Positions 17,663 through 26,788 of a DNA stretch of 64,000 nt are shown here, one piece after another (the stretch's first letter is position 1; each line of letters begins with the position of its first letter). Where the stretch lies: the NCBI GenBank assembly GCA_016745215.1, contig CP050890.1, positions 1,612,001-1,676,000 of the forward strand, in the 5' to 3' direction. Below the pieces are notes generated by a model. It saw only the letters and a program-made list of their open reading frames with translations, had not been told where the DNA came from and searched no databases. Origin of the DNA: Thiohalocapsa sp. PB-PSB1 (GTDB taxonomy: Bacteria > Pseudomonadota > Gammaproteobacteria > Chromatiales > Chromatiaceae). The position numbers were made by a program, and so were the translations under genes.

Positions 17663-17703
17663 GCCGGCAGGTCGGACGCAAGCCACAGGGCCTTGTCGAC
17701 AGG

Positions 17704-18113
17704 GGGTGCTGCCTGCGTAGACTGTTCAGCTATTCAACCAGAATGAAGTTCCTCATATTCTTTGAAGGCAGCGCCCAACAAACATCCGTCCAGCAAACAT
17801 CCGTCCAGTAAACATCAGGTTTCTCACGCCCTAAGGTCATGTCTTTTCGATCCCGATCCCGATCCCGATCCCGATCCCGATCAAGTCGCGCTGGGCGGGT
17901 TGCACCCTGGGGTATCTTCAGTTCATTTATCGAGAAGACAGTGGCCGACAGCCTTCCTCCCGGGAAAGGTGCGGCGCTGGCGTCCGCTCCGCTGGCATCA
18001 TTTGCCGGGTCGCCCGCAAGCGGGCTCCTACGCCGAGCGGCTGCCGCGGCTGGTCGAGGTCCGCTTGCGGGCGACGTGCCTTGGCCCCCTGCGCACGCTG
18101 CGTCTCTGCGGTG
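17704..18113 (+). repeat. Mosaic repeat element, copy 1 (about 400 bp)
   Basis: Matches the reverse complement of about 47150-47526 nearly throughout. It contains a 15-bp tandem array (AACATCCGTCCAG units, 17776-17812), a GATCCC hexamer array of five or so units (17848-17880), and ends in the REP palindrome and a CTGCGTCTCTGCGGTGA tail. The tandem arrays differ in unit and copy number between the two copies while the flanks are conserved. Confidence 0.75.
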
Positions 18114-18310
18114 AAGCCTTACACTTTTCCAGGCAGCACCCTAGAGCAGAGCTGGGCGATCCTGTCTTTGGCTTGCGAGCCGCGGAAGCTGTTTTGTAGC
18201 GCGGCTTGATGATCGATTGCGCCTTGATGCCCGTCCTCACCGGCCCGCAAAACTAAAAGCTCCTCCGATCGGCGAGTTAGGAGCAATGCAGTTATTACCT
18301 CAGGGCAGCG

Positions 18311-19027
18311 CTAGCGCCCGGGGTTCAGCGCTTGATCGGGCCAGTAGCGGGAACCGGTCAGCTTCGCGGAAATCTTCCAGCCTTTTTTGGTCAGCATGAA
18401 CACCGCTCGCCCATCCGTGAACGCCACCTGCAGATCGTCGCGTTCGGCGCCTGCCATGGCCGTGACCCCGCCGGTGGCATCGAAGCCCTGGCGTACGAAC
18501 TGCTCGAAACTTGACTGATTCTGAAACAAGATGACCAACTGTCGCTCGAATCCGCCGATGCCGAGACCCAGGCTCGCGCCGCCGGTGGCCATCTTCATGT
18601 AGGTTCTCGCGCCGCTCTTGCGATTGACGGCAACGCCACGGCCATACCCGGCGGCAACATAGAAGCTTGCCTGGCGGGCATCGAAGACCGCAAAGCCGGC
18701 GCTTTGTTCGAACAGCGAGCGGCTGTCCGGCTGTTCTTTGAAGAGCTGTTGCAATGTCTGCTCAGCCATCGCGTCGAGCTTTGCGCGGGTCTCACCAGGC
18801 GTCGCCTCGTCCCGCAATGCCTGTTGGGTGCCGGTCACGGTGCTAGCTGCCGTGTCAGCAGCGTTGTTGACGGCGCCGCCCACCGCGCCTACCGCTGAGT
18901 CGGCCGCCTGGCCAACGGCCTGCGTTGCGCCGGTTGCGCGCTCCTTGATAGTGTCAAGCATGGATTGGGCGAATAGGATGCCGGGGATGAATAAGATCAG
19001 AAGGAAGACAAGCGGCCTATGATTCAT
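18311..19027 (-). CDS. SYLF (YSC84-type) lipid-binding domain protein, exported
   Basis: A signal peptide ending FA-QS (residues 1-21) is followed by an Ala-rich helical region (residues 22-80, DTAASTVTGT) and then a SYLF/YSC84 domain. Visible in the domain are SAGFAVFDARQASFYVAAGY, GRGVAVNRKSGARTYMKMAT, GGASLGLGIGGFERQLVILF and WKISAKLTGSRYWPD. Length 238 residues. SYLF proteins bind lipids; bacterial members are periplasmic or outer-membrane associated. Single gene, flanked by repeats on the left and a 200-bp gap on the right. Confidence 0.85.
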   Translation of the reverse strand: MNHRPLVFLLILFIPGILFAQSMLDTIKERATGATQAVGQAADSAVGAVGGAVNNAADTAASTVTGTQQALRDEATPGETRAKLDAMAEQTLQQLFKEQPDSRSLFEQSAGFAVFDARQASFYVAAGYGRGVAVNRKSGARTYMKMATGGASLGLGIGGFERQLVILFQNQSSFEQFVRQGFDATGGVTAMAGAERDDLQVAFTDGRAVFMLTKKGWKISAKLTGSRYWPDQALNPGR

Positions 19028-19259
19028 GGGTGTTCGGTGGTGTCGAGAGCAAAATGTTGGTCTGTAAGCGGCCTATCGGCGCTTGCATGTCGAGATGGTG
19101 AAAATAGTCGAGCCTTGAGCGCAGGATGCCGCGCCCAGAGGGGGTAAGGGTGTGTTCCTGGTCCGGAAACCTAAGTATACTTTACACAGACAGTTTCTAT
19201 CGCCTGGGCGCACAGCGGAGTATAGCCTGGATCAACATTGCGATCACACATCCGAGGGC

Positions 19260-19379
19260 TAAGGCGATTTCTGTCGAGAAACAGACCGCCTGGTTTGTCT
19301 TCTCGTCTGGCCTCGACGTCACGAAGGCGAACGAGAATCCGGCGCCAGCTAATCGGTTTCTCTCCGGTAATCGCCTAAA
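19260..19379 (+). repeat. MITE2 copy lacking the central hairpin
   Basis: Both ends are intact (AAGGCGATTTCTGTCGAG ... CTCCGGTAATCGCCTAA), but the central GGCAACCCGCCC palindrome is cleanly missing (CCTCGACGTCACGAAGGCG), as expected from deletion across a hairpin. Confidence 0.85.
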
Positions 19380-19402
19380 CGACAGGTGGGGACCGGCGAA
19401 TT

Positions 19403-19498
19403 TTATCCCTTGGCGAAATGCTCGATGAACTGATAGACTGGCAGACTTGCCAGCGATTTGAAGGCGGCCTCCCGAGTGATGTGGACCGCCTTTTTCAT
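19403..19498 (-). pseudogene. Possible N-terminal stub of a cupin-type gene
   Basis: A 31-residue frame, MKKAVHITREAAFKSLASLP ending FIEHFAKG, looks like the first strand-helix of a cupin-like or small regulatory protein, then stops 25 bp before a MITE2 end. The DNA also contains AAGGCGG...CCGCCTTTTT, a terminator-like hairpin on the plus strand. It is either a stub of a gene cut by the repeat or a genuine micro-protein; assignment is weak. Confidence 0.3.
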
Positions 19499-19723
19499 TT
19501 TTGAGTAACACGACCAAGCAGTCCGTGCATGCGATCTTAAAGTCTGTTGAAATCGAGAGTGCCTGCAGAACCGGTCAGGGTGAGTCATTGAACGCCAATA
19601 CAATATGCTAATGCAGCCACTGCCTGACCCATGCGGGTTACATAGTCTCCATGTCGCAACATCAATCGCTTGTCGCTCAATGCCAACAGCCCCCAGCAAT
19701 TCTTCGATACCAAACCATCCTGC

Positions 19724-20917
19724 ATGACTGACCATCTGATGGCGAACTACGCGCGATTGCCCGTCGCCTTTACCCGTGGCGAGGGCGCTTGGCTCTGGGA
19801 CAGTAACGACAAGCGCTACCTCGACGCACTCTCCGGCATTGCCGTATGCGGTCTTGGGCATGCCCATCCGGCAGTACGCGACGCGCTCTGCGAGCAGGCC
19901 GGCACGCTGATTCATACCTCCAATCTCTATCGGATTCCTGCCCAAGAAGCGCTCGGGGATCGACTCTGTGCCAGTGCGGGCATGGATCGCGTGTTTTTCT
20001 GCAACTCGGGAGCGGAGGCGAATGAAGCCGCGATCAAATTGGCCCGGTTGCACGCGCATCGAAACGGCATCGACAAACCGGAAGTGCTGGTGATGGATAA
20101 CAGCTTCCACGGCCGTACACTGGCTACGCTGACGGCAACCGGCAACCGCAAGGCGCAGGCTGGTTTCGAGCCCCTGGTGCATGGCTTTGTGCGCATTCCA
20201 TACGACGACCTCGCCGCGGTCGAGACCGCCGCGACCAATCGCCCCAATATCGTCGCTGTACTGGTGGAGCCGATTCAGGGCGAGGGTGGTGTGGTCGTGC
20301 CCAGCAACGGCTATCTGGCGGGCTTGCAAGAGCAATGCAGACGCCACGGCTGGTTGCTGATGCTGGATGAAATCCAGACCGGCATGGGCCGCACCGGCGC
20401 ATTGTTCGGGCATGTTCACGAAGGCATTGCGGCGGATGTCATGACCCTGGCCAAGGGCTTGGGCAACGGGGTGCCGATCGGTGCCTGTATGGCGCGAGGG
20501 GCGGCCGCGGAGGTGCTTGGCCCAGGCACCCATGGTTCCACCTTCGGTGGCAATCCACTCGCCTGTCGCGCTGGATGCGCCGTGCTGGAAGTGCTGGAAA
20601 AGGAGCATCTCCCCGAGCGTGCTGGCGTACTCGGCAGTCGTATGCTCGATGCCTTTCACCATGCATTGGATGGCATCGCCGGCGTGCTGCAGGTGCGCGG
20701 TCGCGGGCTGATGATCGGTATTGAACTCGACCGGCCCTGTGCGGAACTGGTCGCTCGCGCACTGGACCAAGGCCTGCTGATCAACGTCACCGCCGAGCGC
20801 GTGGTTCGGTTGCTTCCGCCATTGATTATCGATGATCAGCAGGCAGATTGCATCGTCGATGCCGTCTCGCGCCTGATCCGCTCATTTCTTGCCCCTCGTC
20901 ACCAGGATGCCGGGTGA
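19724..20917 (+). CDS. argD: Acetylornithine aminotransferase
   Basis: A 397-residue class-III PLP aminotransferase converting N-acetylglutamate semialdehyde to N-acetylornithine in arginine synthesis. Key stretches: GIAVCGLGHAHPAV, FFCNSGAEANEAAIKLAR, SFHGRTLATLTATG, MLDEIQTGMGRTG (Asp contacting the PLP pyridine) and TLAKGLGNGVPIGA (Schiff-base Lys). ATG at 19724 is chosen; a TTG at 19670 and an ATG at 19739 are alternatives. argF follows after 23 bp, giving an argD-argF unit. Confidence 0.95.
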   Translation: MTDHLMANYARLPVAFTRGEGAWLWDSNDKRYLDALSGIAVCGLGHAHPAVRDALCEQAGTLIHTSNLYRIPAQEALGDRLCASAGMDRVFFCNSGAEANEAAIKLARLHAHRNGIDKPEVLVMDNSFHGRTLATLTATGNRKAQAGFEPLVHGFVRIPYDDLAAVETAATNRPNIVAVLVEPIQGEGGVVVPSNGYLAGLQEQCRRHGWLLMLDEIQTGMGRTGALFGHVHEGIAADVMTLAKGLGNGVPIGACMARGAAAEVLGPGTHGSTFGGNPLACRAGCAVLEVLEKEHLPERAGVLGSRMLDAFHHALDGIAGVLQVRGRGLMIGIELDRPCAELVARALDQGLLINVTAERVVRLLPPLIIDDQQADCIVDAVSRLIRSFLAPRHQDAG

Positions 20918-20940
20918 GTTCTAACCGGGAATCGATCGTT

Positions 20941-21861
20941 ATGTCGCAGACGCCTCGCCACCTGTTGACTCTGCTCGACCTGACCGCCGCCGAGGCGCGG
21001 CGTTTGGTGCAGCGGGCCATTGAGCTGAAACGCATGGTCGCTGAGGGTGTCACTTACCTGCCGCTTGCGCAGCGCACGTTGGCCATGGTGTTCGAGAAGT
21101 CATCCACGCGCACGCGAGTCTCGTTCGAAGTTGGCATGGCGCAGTTTGGCGGACATGCCCTGTTTCTGTCGCCGCGCGATACCCAACTTGGCCGTGGCGA
21201 ACCCATCGAAGACAGCGCTCGGGTGTTGTCGCGCATGGTCGACGCGGTGATGCTGCGCACCTTCGATCACGATAGAATCGAGCGTTTTGCGGCACACTCC
21301 CAGGTGCCGGTGATCAACGGCCTCACCGACCGTTTTCATCCCTGTCAACTGCTAGCGGATATGCAAACCTACCAAGAGCATCGCGGCAGTATCCAGGGGC
21401 GCAAAGTCACCTTTGTTGGAGATGGAAACAACATGTGCCACTCTTATATCAACGCGGCACGCTTATTCGATTTCCAATTGTGCATCGCCTGTCCACCAGG
21501 ATTCGACCCCGACGAGGACGTGCTGGCTGGTGCCCGCGATCACTGCACGTTGGTGCGCGATCCCCGTGTGGCGGCGCAAGGTGCCGATCTGGTGGTGACC
21601 GATGTTTGGGCCAGCATGGGCCAAGAAAGCGAGCAGAACGAACGCGCTGCCGTGTTCGCTGACTATTGCGTCGACAGCAAGGTCATGGCCTTTGCCAAGC
21701 CAGACGTACTTTTCATGCATTGCTTGCCTGCTCACCGCGGCGATGAAGTCAGCGCGGATGTGATCGACGGCCCGCTGTCGGTGGTTTGGGATGAAGCATG
21801 TAATCGCTTACATGCACAAAAAGCCTTGCTGGAATTGCTGATTGTCGGCGAACCAGGCTAG
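20941..21861 (+). CDS. argF: Ornithine carbamoyltransferase
   Basis: A 306-residue OTCase that joins carbamoyl phosphate and ornithine to citrulline. Carbamoyl-phosphate motif SSTRTR (EKSSTRTRVSFEVGMAQFGG), FHPCQLLADMQT and the ornithine-site FMHCLPAHRGDEV are all intact. The ATG at 20941 gives the normal N-terminus (MSQTPRHLLTLLDL); upstream codons in the frame belong to the argD end. A MITE1 copy has inserted at the last base of the stop codon, so the original downstream sequence resumes only after 22130. Confidence 0.97.
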   Translation: MSQTPRHLLTLLDLTAAEARRLVQRAIELKRMVAEGVTYLPLAQRTLAMVFEKSSTRTRVSFEVGMAQFGGHALFLSPRDTQLGRGEPIEDSARVLSRMVDAVMLRTFDHDRIERFAAHSQVPVINGLTDRFHPCQLLADMQTYQEHRGSIQGRKVTFVGDGNNMCHSYINAARLFDFQLCIACPPGFDPDEDVLAGARDHCTLVRDPRVAAQGADLVVTDVWASMGQESEQNERAAVFADYCVDSKVMAFAKPDVLFMHCLPAHRGDEVSADVIDGPLSVVWDEACNRLHAQKALLELLIVGEPG

Positions 21862-21869
21862 GCTGATGC

Positions 21870-22121
21870 TAGGCTGTCGAAATGTCCTGAGTTTTGATGC
21901 CAAACCGATTCCGGGTCTTGGATTGCTTCATCGAACGCACTGGGGAAGCCTAATCGGTGTCGGGGTCGCTATCGGAATCGGAATCGAATCCGCTCATCGA
22001 TCAAAGCAGCCAGCTCGATACCAATCCCTAATTCCGACCTTGACACCGACCCCGACACCGACTCAGCATCCATCAACCGGGAAGCGCTTGTTTTAGTGAG
22101 ACTGCAGATTTCGACAGCCTA
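21870..22121 (+). repeat. MITE1 copy B (complete, with 9-bp target duplication)
   Basis: 252 bp with ends TAGGCTGTCGAAAT and ATTTCGACAGCCTA, which are exact inverted repeats. Flanked by the 9-bp duplication GGCTGATGC (21861-21869 and 22122-22130). Inside: GGAATC hexamers, then ACCGACCCCGACACCGACTC. Confidence 0.95.
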
Positions 22122-22196
22122 GGCTGATGCTGTCCATCAGCCGCTCCAACAGCCCAACCGATTCGGGTATTTCGTAGTTCGTTCTGTCCACGGCAA

Positions 22197-22223
22197 GGTT
22201 CAGGTTGTTTCTGAACCGTTCTT
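22197..22223 (+). terminator. Possible argF terminator displaced by MITE1
   Basis: Inverted repeat GGTTCAG (22197-22203) / CTGAACC (22211-22217) followed by GTTCTT. Without the MITE it would sit about 75 bp after argF. The T-run is weak. Confidence 0.3.
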
Positions 22224-22266
22224 AGCGTCTTGAGATGGGCGATCATGGCCTAAGAGGATTCTCTTC

Positions 22267-22947
22267 GTGACACGCGTTCTGGTCTCTCTCCTTTTGCTGA
22301 TCGTTAGTGTGCTGATCACCAACTCCACGCGGGCCGAGACGCTCTATGTCACGGATCAGTACGACTTCAACCTCCGCGCTGGTCAAAGTAATCGCTACAA
22401 GATCATTCGCACTTTGCCGAGCGGCACGCCGTTGCAGGTCATCGATACGAATACCAAAAGCGGTTATGCACATGTGCGTACCGAGGACGGCAGAACCGGC
22501 TACATCCTGACCCGATATTTGCAGCAGGAACCCGCCGCGCGCCAGCGCCTTGCGGAGATGTCGGCACGGCTCGAGGAGTTGCAGCAGGCGCCCGACCAAC
22601 TGGCGGCCAAGCTCAGTAGAGTGCAGCAACAGAATGCCACATTGCAAACCGAGTATAAAACGCTGGAACGGGCAAAACAGAAACTGGAACAGGAGCTGGC
22701 CGAGGTCCGATATGCCTCTGCCAATGCCGTGCGCATCAATCAGGAGCGCCAACAGTTACGGGAACAAAATGCCGGTCTGAGGGAGCGCATCGGCGATCTT
22801 GAGCAAAAGACTCGCGAGTTGGGGAATCTCAAGGACCAACGCTGGTTTCTGATCGGCGCCGCCGTAGTGAGCGGTGGCGTGTTAATCGGTCTGATATTGC
22901 CAAATGTTCGACTTCGCAGGCAGCGTCGATCCTGGAGTTCGTTGTGA
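22267..22947 (+). CDS. TIGR04211-type SH3-domain, coiled-coil, membrane-anchored protein
   Basis: Signal peptide (residues 1-27, ending TRAE), then a bacterial SH3 domain (ETLYVTDQYDFNLRAGQSN; TEDGRTGYILTRYL), a long coiled coil (residues 80-185, repeated LEELQQAP / EQELAEVR) and a C-terminal TM helix (FLIGAAVVSGGVLIGLILP) with a basic tail. This is the layout of the TIGR04211 SH3 family, seen mainly in gammaproteobacteria, function unknown, probably periplasmic cell-envelope. The start is a GTG with AAGAGGA upstream. 226 residues. Confidence 0.9.
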   Translation: MTRVLVSLLLLIVSVLITNSTRAETLYVTDQYDFNLRAGQSNRYKIIRTLPSGTPLQVIDTNTKSGYAHVRTEDGRTGYILTRYLQQEPAARQRLAEMSARLEELQQAPDQLAAKLSRVQQQNATLQTEYKTLERAKQKLEQELAEVRYASANAVRINQERQQLREQNAGLRERIGDLEQKTRELGNLKDQRWFLIGAAVVSGGVLIGLILPNVRLRRQRRSWSSL

Positions 22948-22996
22948 CGCTATCGATTGGCGTCGAATCGATGCGGCCGGACGGGGTGCGGACAGA

Positions 22997-23440
22997 TCAA
23001 GAAGGCTCGGTCATTTTTTCCAGCGGCGGAATGAACGACGGCGCCTCGTCGCGCGCTTGCAACTCTTCAAATGGATCCGGGGCGGTGCGCGAGCGACCAG
23101 CAGTCTCGAGCCGTTGCAGATAGTCGAGCCAAAGGGGCTGCCAGGCGCGGCCGAGTTTGTACAGATACTGCCAGTCATAGAGCCCTGACTGATGGCCATC
23201 GTCAAAGATGATTTTTACGGCATAACTGCCAATTTGCTGCATATCCTTGATATTGACATGCTCTTTACCGATCTGCAGTTTTGCCTGATCCGGCGTGTGG
23301 CCGCGTACCTCGGCGGAAGGAGAGTAGACTCGAAGATACTCGCAGGGCAATTTAAACCGCGCACCATTGTCGTAGGCAATTTCAAGCACACGTGATTTCT
23401 GGTGTAGATTCAGCTCGGTGGGTAAAACTTTTGTATCCAT
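22997..23440 (-). CDS. DUF971 / gamma-butyrobetaine-hydroxylase-like N-terminal domain protein
   Basis: 147 residues. The DUF971 core is clear: LEIAYDNGARFKLPCEYLRV, YSPSAEVRG, VNIKDMQQIGSYAVKIIFDD, GHQSGLYDWQYLYKLG. Free-standing versions like this one lie in many proteobacteria, sometimes next to Fe-S or heme genes; hemH is the next real gene upstream here. The C-terminal 35 residues (TAPDPFEELQARDEAPS) are a disordered extension. Start ATG 23438-23440. Confidence 0.9.
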   Translation of the reverse strand: MDTKVLPTELNLHQKSRVLEIAYDNGARFKLPCEYLRVYSPSAEVRGHTPDQAKLQIGKEHVNIKDMQQIGSYAVKIIFDDGHQSGLYDWQYLYKLGRAWQPLWLDYLQRLETAGRSRTAPDPFEELQARDEAPSFIPPLEKMTEPS

Positions 23441-23559
23441 GGGTCGTTGTGCCGTCGGTTAGTATGGATGGGTAAATCATGGTAAACGAAACTGCGGTCG
23501 ATCGATCGGTTTGCAACGAAGCTCCCCACTGGTAAAGCCGGCCATTGTCGGGGGCAGCT

Positions 23560-23700
23560 GCCAGCTTCTGAGCACGCCAATCTTCTTGGGCCAACCAGCG
23601 GCTGTTCTGCCTGCCCTTTTATCATCTCGACATGGACTGGATCGTTGTTTCAGGCGGTGAATGCAGCTGTAGGATTCACCGCCAGCCTCGAGATTTTGAC
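23560..23700 (-). pseudogene. Degraded duplicate of the hemH 3' end
   Basis: In the minus strand this stretch reads LEAGGESYSCIHRL..., then AAGWPKKIGVLRSW. The real ferrochelatase ends LEAGGESYSYIPCL... and AAGWPEMTGVLESW. About 140 bp, plus the bases just beyond the stop, are thus a second, decayed copy of the hemH tail lying some 460 bp downstream of the real one. In between sit a MITE2 fragment and a MITE3. Confidence 0.8.
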
Positions 23701-23737
23701 GATTCGGACGAAAAACGCCGACATGCAGTTTTTGACC

Positions 23738-23769
23738 TTAGGCGATTTCTGTCGAGAAACCGACCACCC
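23738..23769 (+). repeat. MITE2 left-end fragment
   Basis: Only the first 32 bp (TTAGGCGATTTCTGTCGAGA...) remain; a MITE3 end follows directly. Confidence 0.75.
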
Positions 23770-23894
23770 AGTGCAGCGGTGCGGATGTCCCGCTACCGTT
23801 TCTGCTGTTTGTCGTCATCGCTCATCGTGGGTTATCGATGACGACAACGACAACGACTGCAAACGGTCTCGCAACTTCTGCAGCAGAGCACTAG
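23770..23894 (+). repeat. MITE3 copy (complete)
   Basis: About 125 bp from AGTGCAGCGGTGCGGATG to GCAGCAGAGCACTAG, with imperfect inverted ends (CTAGTGC). The centre has ATCGATGACGACAACGACAA. Used as reference for the family. Confidence 0.85.
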
Positions 23895-24019
23895 GCGATC
23901 AAATCGGAAACCAGCTCTTGTGCAGGGGTTTGGTCCTGGTCGCCGAACAGTGCTTGGCAATGGATATTTGCGATTAGGGACCAAAACCCCAGCCTCTGGC
24001 CAGCCGTTGCCGGAGGGAG

Positions 24020-25069
24020 CTACCAGCTTTCGAGCACGCCAGTCATCTCAGGCCAGCCGGCGGCATGCTGTTCCACCAGCCCCATCATCATTTCGATATG
24101 GGCTGGATCATCATTTAGGCAGGGAATGTAGCTATAGGATTCGCCGCCAGCCTCGAGAAAATAGCCGCGATTCTCAACGTCGATTTCTTCCAGGGTCTCG
24201 AGGCAATCCGCCGAGAAGCCAGGTGCAACCACATTGACGCTCTTTACCCCATCGCTGGCCCATAGCTTAAGGGTTTCATCCGTGTATGGCTGAAGCCATT
24301 CGTCGCGACCGACGCGGGATTGGAATGAGACCATCCAACGGTCTTCCGCCAGCCCCAAACGTTCGGTTACCATGCGTGCGGTTTTATGGCAATGGCAGTG
24401 GTATGGATCACCGGCCATGAAATAGCGCTTGGGAATACCGTGGAACGAGAACAGTAGGCGCTCGGGTTCGCCTGTTTCGGCCCAGGCAGCACGGATGCTG
24501 TCAGTAACGGCATTGATATAATCGATGTTGTCGTGGTACTGATTGATGAAACGCAGCTCCGGTAACCAGCGCCAGGTGCTGAGTTCATCGGTTACGGCAT
24601 CGAATACCGACGCTGTCGTGGTGCCCGAATACTGCGGGTATAGCGGCAGCACGAGCAGTCGGCGCACGTTGGCTTCTTTCATGCGTCCTAGCGACTCGGC
24701 AACCGATGGATTGCCATAGCGCATACCGAGTTCGACCCGTACGCTATGTCCAAATCGTTGTGTGATGCGCTCCTGCAGTCCGATCGCCTGACGCCGTGCC
24801 ACATCGAGTAGCGGCGAACCACGCTCAGTCCAAACGGCTTGGTAAGCGCGCGCGGAGCGACCTGGTCGCACGCGCAGGATGATGCCATGTAGCACCAGCC
24901 ACCAAATCGGACGCGGGATTTCCACCACGCGCGGGTCTTTCAGAAACTCTGATAAATAGCGGCGTACGGCCGTTGGCGTGGGCGCATCCGGCGTCCCAAG
25001 ATTCAGCAGTAGTACGCCAAGCGATTCCGGTGTTCCATGCTCGAATCCGGGCACATTCTTATACTTCAT
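24020..25069 (-). CDS. hemH: Ferrochelatase
   Basis: 349 residues; inserts Fe(II) into protoporphyrin IX, the last step to protoheme. Conserved blocks: GVLLLNLGTPDAPTPTAVRR, YLSEFLKDPRVVEIPR, LPLYPQYSGTTTASVFDAV, FSFHGIPKRY (catalytic His) and VAPGFSADCLETLEEID (with the conserved Glu). Length and ends are normal. A heme oxygenase, which consumes heme, is present 12 kb away. The 3' tail of this gene is duplicated downstream (separate entry). Confidence 0.97.
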   Translation of the reverse strand: MKYKNVPGFEHGTPESLGVLLLNLGTPDAPTPTAVRRYLSEFLKDPRVVEIPRPIWWLVLHGIILRVRPGRSARAYQAVWTERGSPLLDVARRQAIGLQERITQRFGHSVRVELGMRYGNPSVAESLGRMKEANVRRLLVLPLYPQYSGTTTASVFDAVTDELSTWRWLPELRFINQYHDNIDYINAVTDSIRAAWAETGEPERLLFSFHGIPKRYFMAGDPYHCHCHKTARMVTERLGLAEDRWMVSFQSRVGRDEWLQPYTDETLKLWASDGVKSVNVVAPGFSADCLETLEEIDVENRGYFLEAGGESYSYIPCLNDDPAHIEMMMGLVEQHAAGWPEMTGVLESW

Positions 25070-25139
25070 TGTCAGTACGCTACGGGGTTACCCTAATTTT
25101 TGTAAGAGATGGGGACGGCGGCATATAGGAAAACTGGCT

Positions 25140-26153
25140 TTATGAGCGCGCGCGGCGAATTTCTGCTTCTACCCGCGCCCGGCGCACGAATTCCATGTCG
25201 GTTTCTCGGGGATACAGTCGCCAGAGTTTTGCTACCTCCATGGCATGTTGACCCGCGGCTTGTTCCATCTCTGCTCGTTGCGCGTCCTCGAGGTCGGGCA
25301 GCATCAGCAGGTAAGGAGACAGCCATTGCATATAATCGTTTACCAGCGCGTTGAGTTTCGCGTCTGACCACTGGTGGCGAAGGTGGAACCTAGGAAACTC
25401 GGCGTTGGCTAATCGATGCTCGATCAGCGACCGAGGCGTATCAAGGCCGATACAGGTGGCACCCTCGGCATCGCGACGAAACCATTGCGAAACCCGCTGG
25501 CTTCCGGCGGCCTGCATGATCCAACGTTCCAGCACCTGTGGGTGATTTGCCGAGCCACCGCCAGCATGCTCCGGTATCCCCTGCGCGCGGAGCGTTGGAG
25601 AGCAGAAGGCACGCTCGCCACGCCCACCAGCATTCCATTCCGGCCGACCGATCTCCTCCAGTCCTGCGTTTAACTCTCGAGGATTGGAATCGTCGGGATG
25701 CATCTGCAGGTCGAGCGCGGTGGCCAGCAATGCGAGCGGCTTATGATCAGTATCCAGCAACCAGAGTTCCAATTCCGGTGCCAATGGAAATGGCAAATTC
25801 TTCGATGCTTCCGCAGTGGCTTGCTGTAATCGTTCCGACGCTTCCAGCATTTGTCCGATATTAAGAATTGGGTTTAATGGTACGTGGGTCAAGCCGTCAG
25901 CCGCCGACCAGACGCCAAAGTGGAAATAGCGTGGCGATTCGTCGTGACCGCCACCGCTCCAGAGTCCGCGCGGGGGATGAGCCGCCACCTGCATTTGCCA
26001 GTGAAGCCCGTCGAAGCTCAGCGCCCGCGCGCCGTTAATGCGTACTACAGCGACCAGGCCAAGGAACGGATTCGCTCGGCGCATGCTGTAGCAATTGGGC
26101 AAGCCTGTGCCCGGAGTTCGCATGGCGTCGTCGGTTTCAGTGCCGTCTTTCAC
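25140..26153 (-). CDS. Unknown protein, 337 residues, coupled to a hemerythrin-like gene
   Basis: Starts at a GTG that overlaps the stop of the preceding gene as GTGA, so it is translationally coupled. No signal peptide or TM segment. It is rich in Trp and His (FDGLHWQMQVAAHPPRGLWS; RYFHFGVWSA; FPRFHLRHQWSD) and has a central segment LAPELELWLLDTDHKPLALL. I do not recognise the family. The tight link to a hemerythrin-domain protein suggests a joint role, but the sequence gives no catalytic motif. Confidence 0.75.
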   Translation of the reverse strand: MKDGTETDDAMRTPGTGLPNCYSMRRANPFLGLVAVVRINGARALSFDGLHWQMQVAAHPPRGLWSGGGHDESPRYFHFGVWSAADGLTHVPLNPILNIGQMLEASERLQQATAEASKNLPFPLAPELELWLLDTDHKPLALLATALDLQMHPDDSNPRELNAGLEEIGRPEWNAGGRGERAFCSPTLRAQGIPEHAGGGSANHPQVLERWIMQAAGSQRVSQWFRRDAEGATCIGLDTPRSLIEHRLANAEFPRFHLRHQWSDAKLNALVNDYMQWLSPYLLMLPDLEDAQRAEMEQAAGQHAMEVAKLWRLYPRETDMEFVRRARVEAEIRRARS

Positions 26154-26701
26154 GGCTCCAGTTCATTCTTGAGTTGCGCATAGATGGTGCGAAATCGCAC
26201 CGGATCGGCATGGCCAAATACGGGATCTTCCGCGGCTGGGGCGCGCATTTCAATCTGTGCCCAATCCTCTGCGCTCAATAGCTCGGCGGCAAGCGGAAAG
26301 CCTTCGTTGTCTTCCAATAGCATGTGCGAACGCAGCGTTGCCAGCAGTTCGCGACCCTGGATTTCCACCTCGTCGCGAGGCAGAACCTCTTCATGCACGA
26401 TGCCTTCCAGGGATTCCCGGAATCGCCGGTTTAACTGCGCCAGCGCCTGGTGCTGAAGCATTAATCTGCGTAATACCTCCTGGCCTTGATCGGTTTTCGC
26501 TAACAGCTGTTCGAAAATCAGGTCTTCGCTGGGGTGGTGTACCTGATCGGCGTAATCGGTCATGTATTCCAATAATTCAGCCAGCAGTTCGTAATCTGGT
26601 TCCTCGCCATCGTGAAAGCGATCTAGCAGCCCCTCCAGCAACCCCATGATCTGCGTCAGGCGCCGGTGATCTTCTTCGAGACGGTTAAGTAAAGCACTCA
26701 T
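26150..26701 (-). CDS. Hemerythrin HHE-domain protein
   Basis: A 183-residue four-helix di-iron-type protein. The metal ligand pattern is visible: LEEDHRRL (first His), YADQVHHPSEDLIFEQL (His-His plus Glu), LMLQHQAL and LRSHMLLEDNEGFPLA (His, Glu). Start ATG 26699-26701 has GAGGT at 8 nt; an upstream GTG (26752) has no ribosome site. Likely iron- or oxygen/NO-responsive. Co-translated with the following unknown gene and 87 bp downstream of the potassium channel gene. Confidence 0.85.
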   Translation of the reverse strand: MSALLNRLEEDHRRLTQIMGLLEGLLDRFHDGEEPDYELLAELLEYMTDYADQVHHPSEDLIFEQLLAKTDQGQEVLRRLMLQHQALAQLNRRFRESLEGIVHEEVLPRDEVEIQGRELLATLRSHMLLEDNEGFPLAAELLSAEDWAQIEMRAPAAEDPVFGHADPVRFRTIYAQLKNELEP

Positions 26702-26788
26702 CGGATCGACCTCATCAGGCGGGGGCGGCGCAGGCGATGGTGCGCCGGTCACGTTAATAAAAGACCATATGGCAATCGCGGTGTCGAT

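Noticed and set aside
19464..19504. Plus-strand rho-independent terminator (AAGGCGG...CCGCCTTTTT)
   Set aside because: No plus-strand gene precedes it; the sequence is equally explained as the start of a minus-strand frame. Left unassigned.
19403..20770. 455-aa minus-strand ORF opposite argD
   Set aside because: Shadow; argD motifs are complete on the plus strand. Only the last 31 codons, outside argD, were considered separately.
21842..22096. ORF of about 70-85 codons inside MITE1 copies
   Set aside because: Present in several copies only because the copies are nearly identical; no ribosome site and low-complexity tail (TPTPTP).
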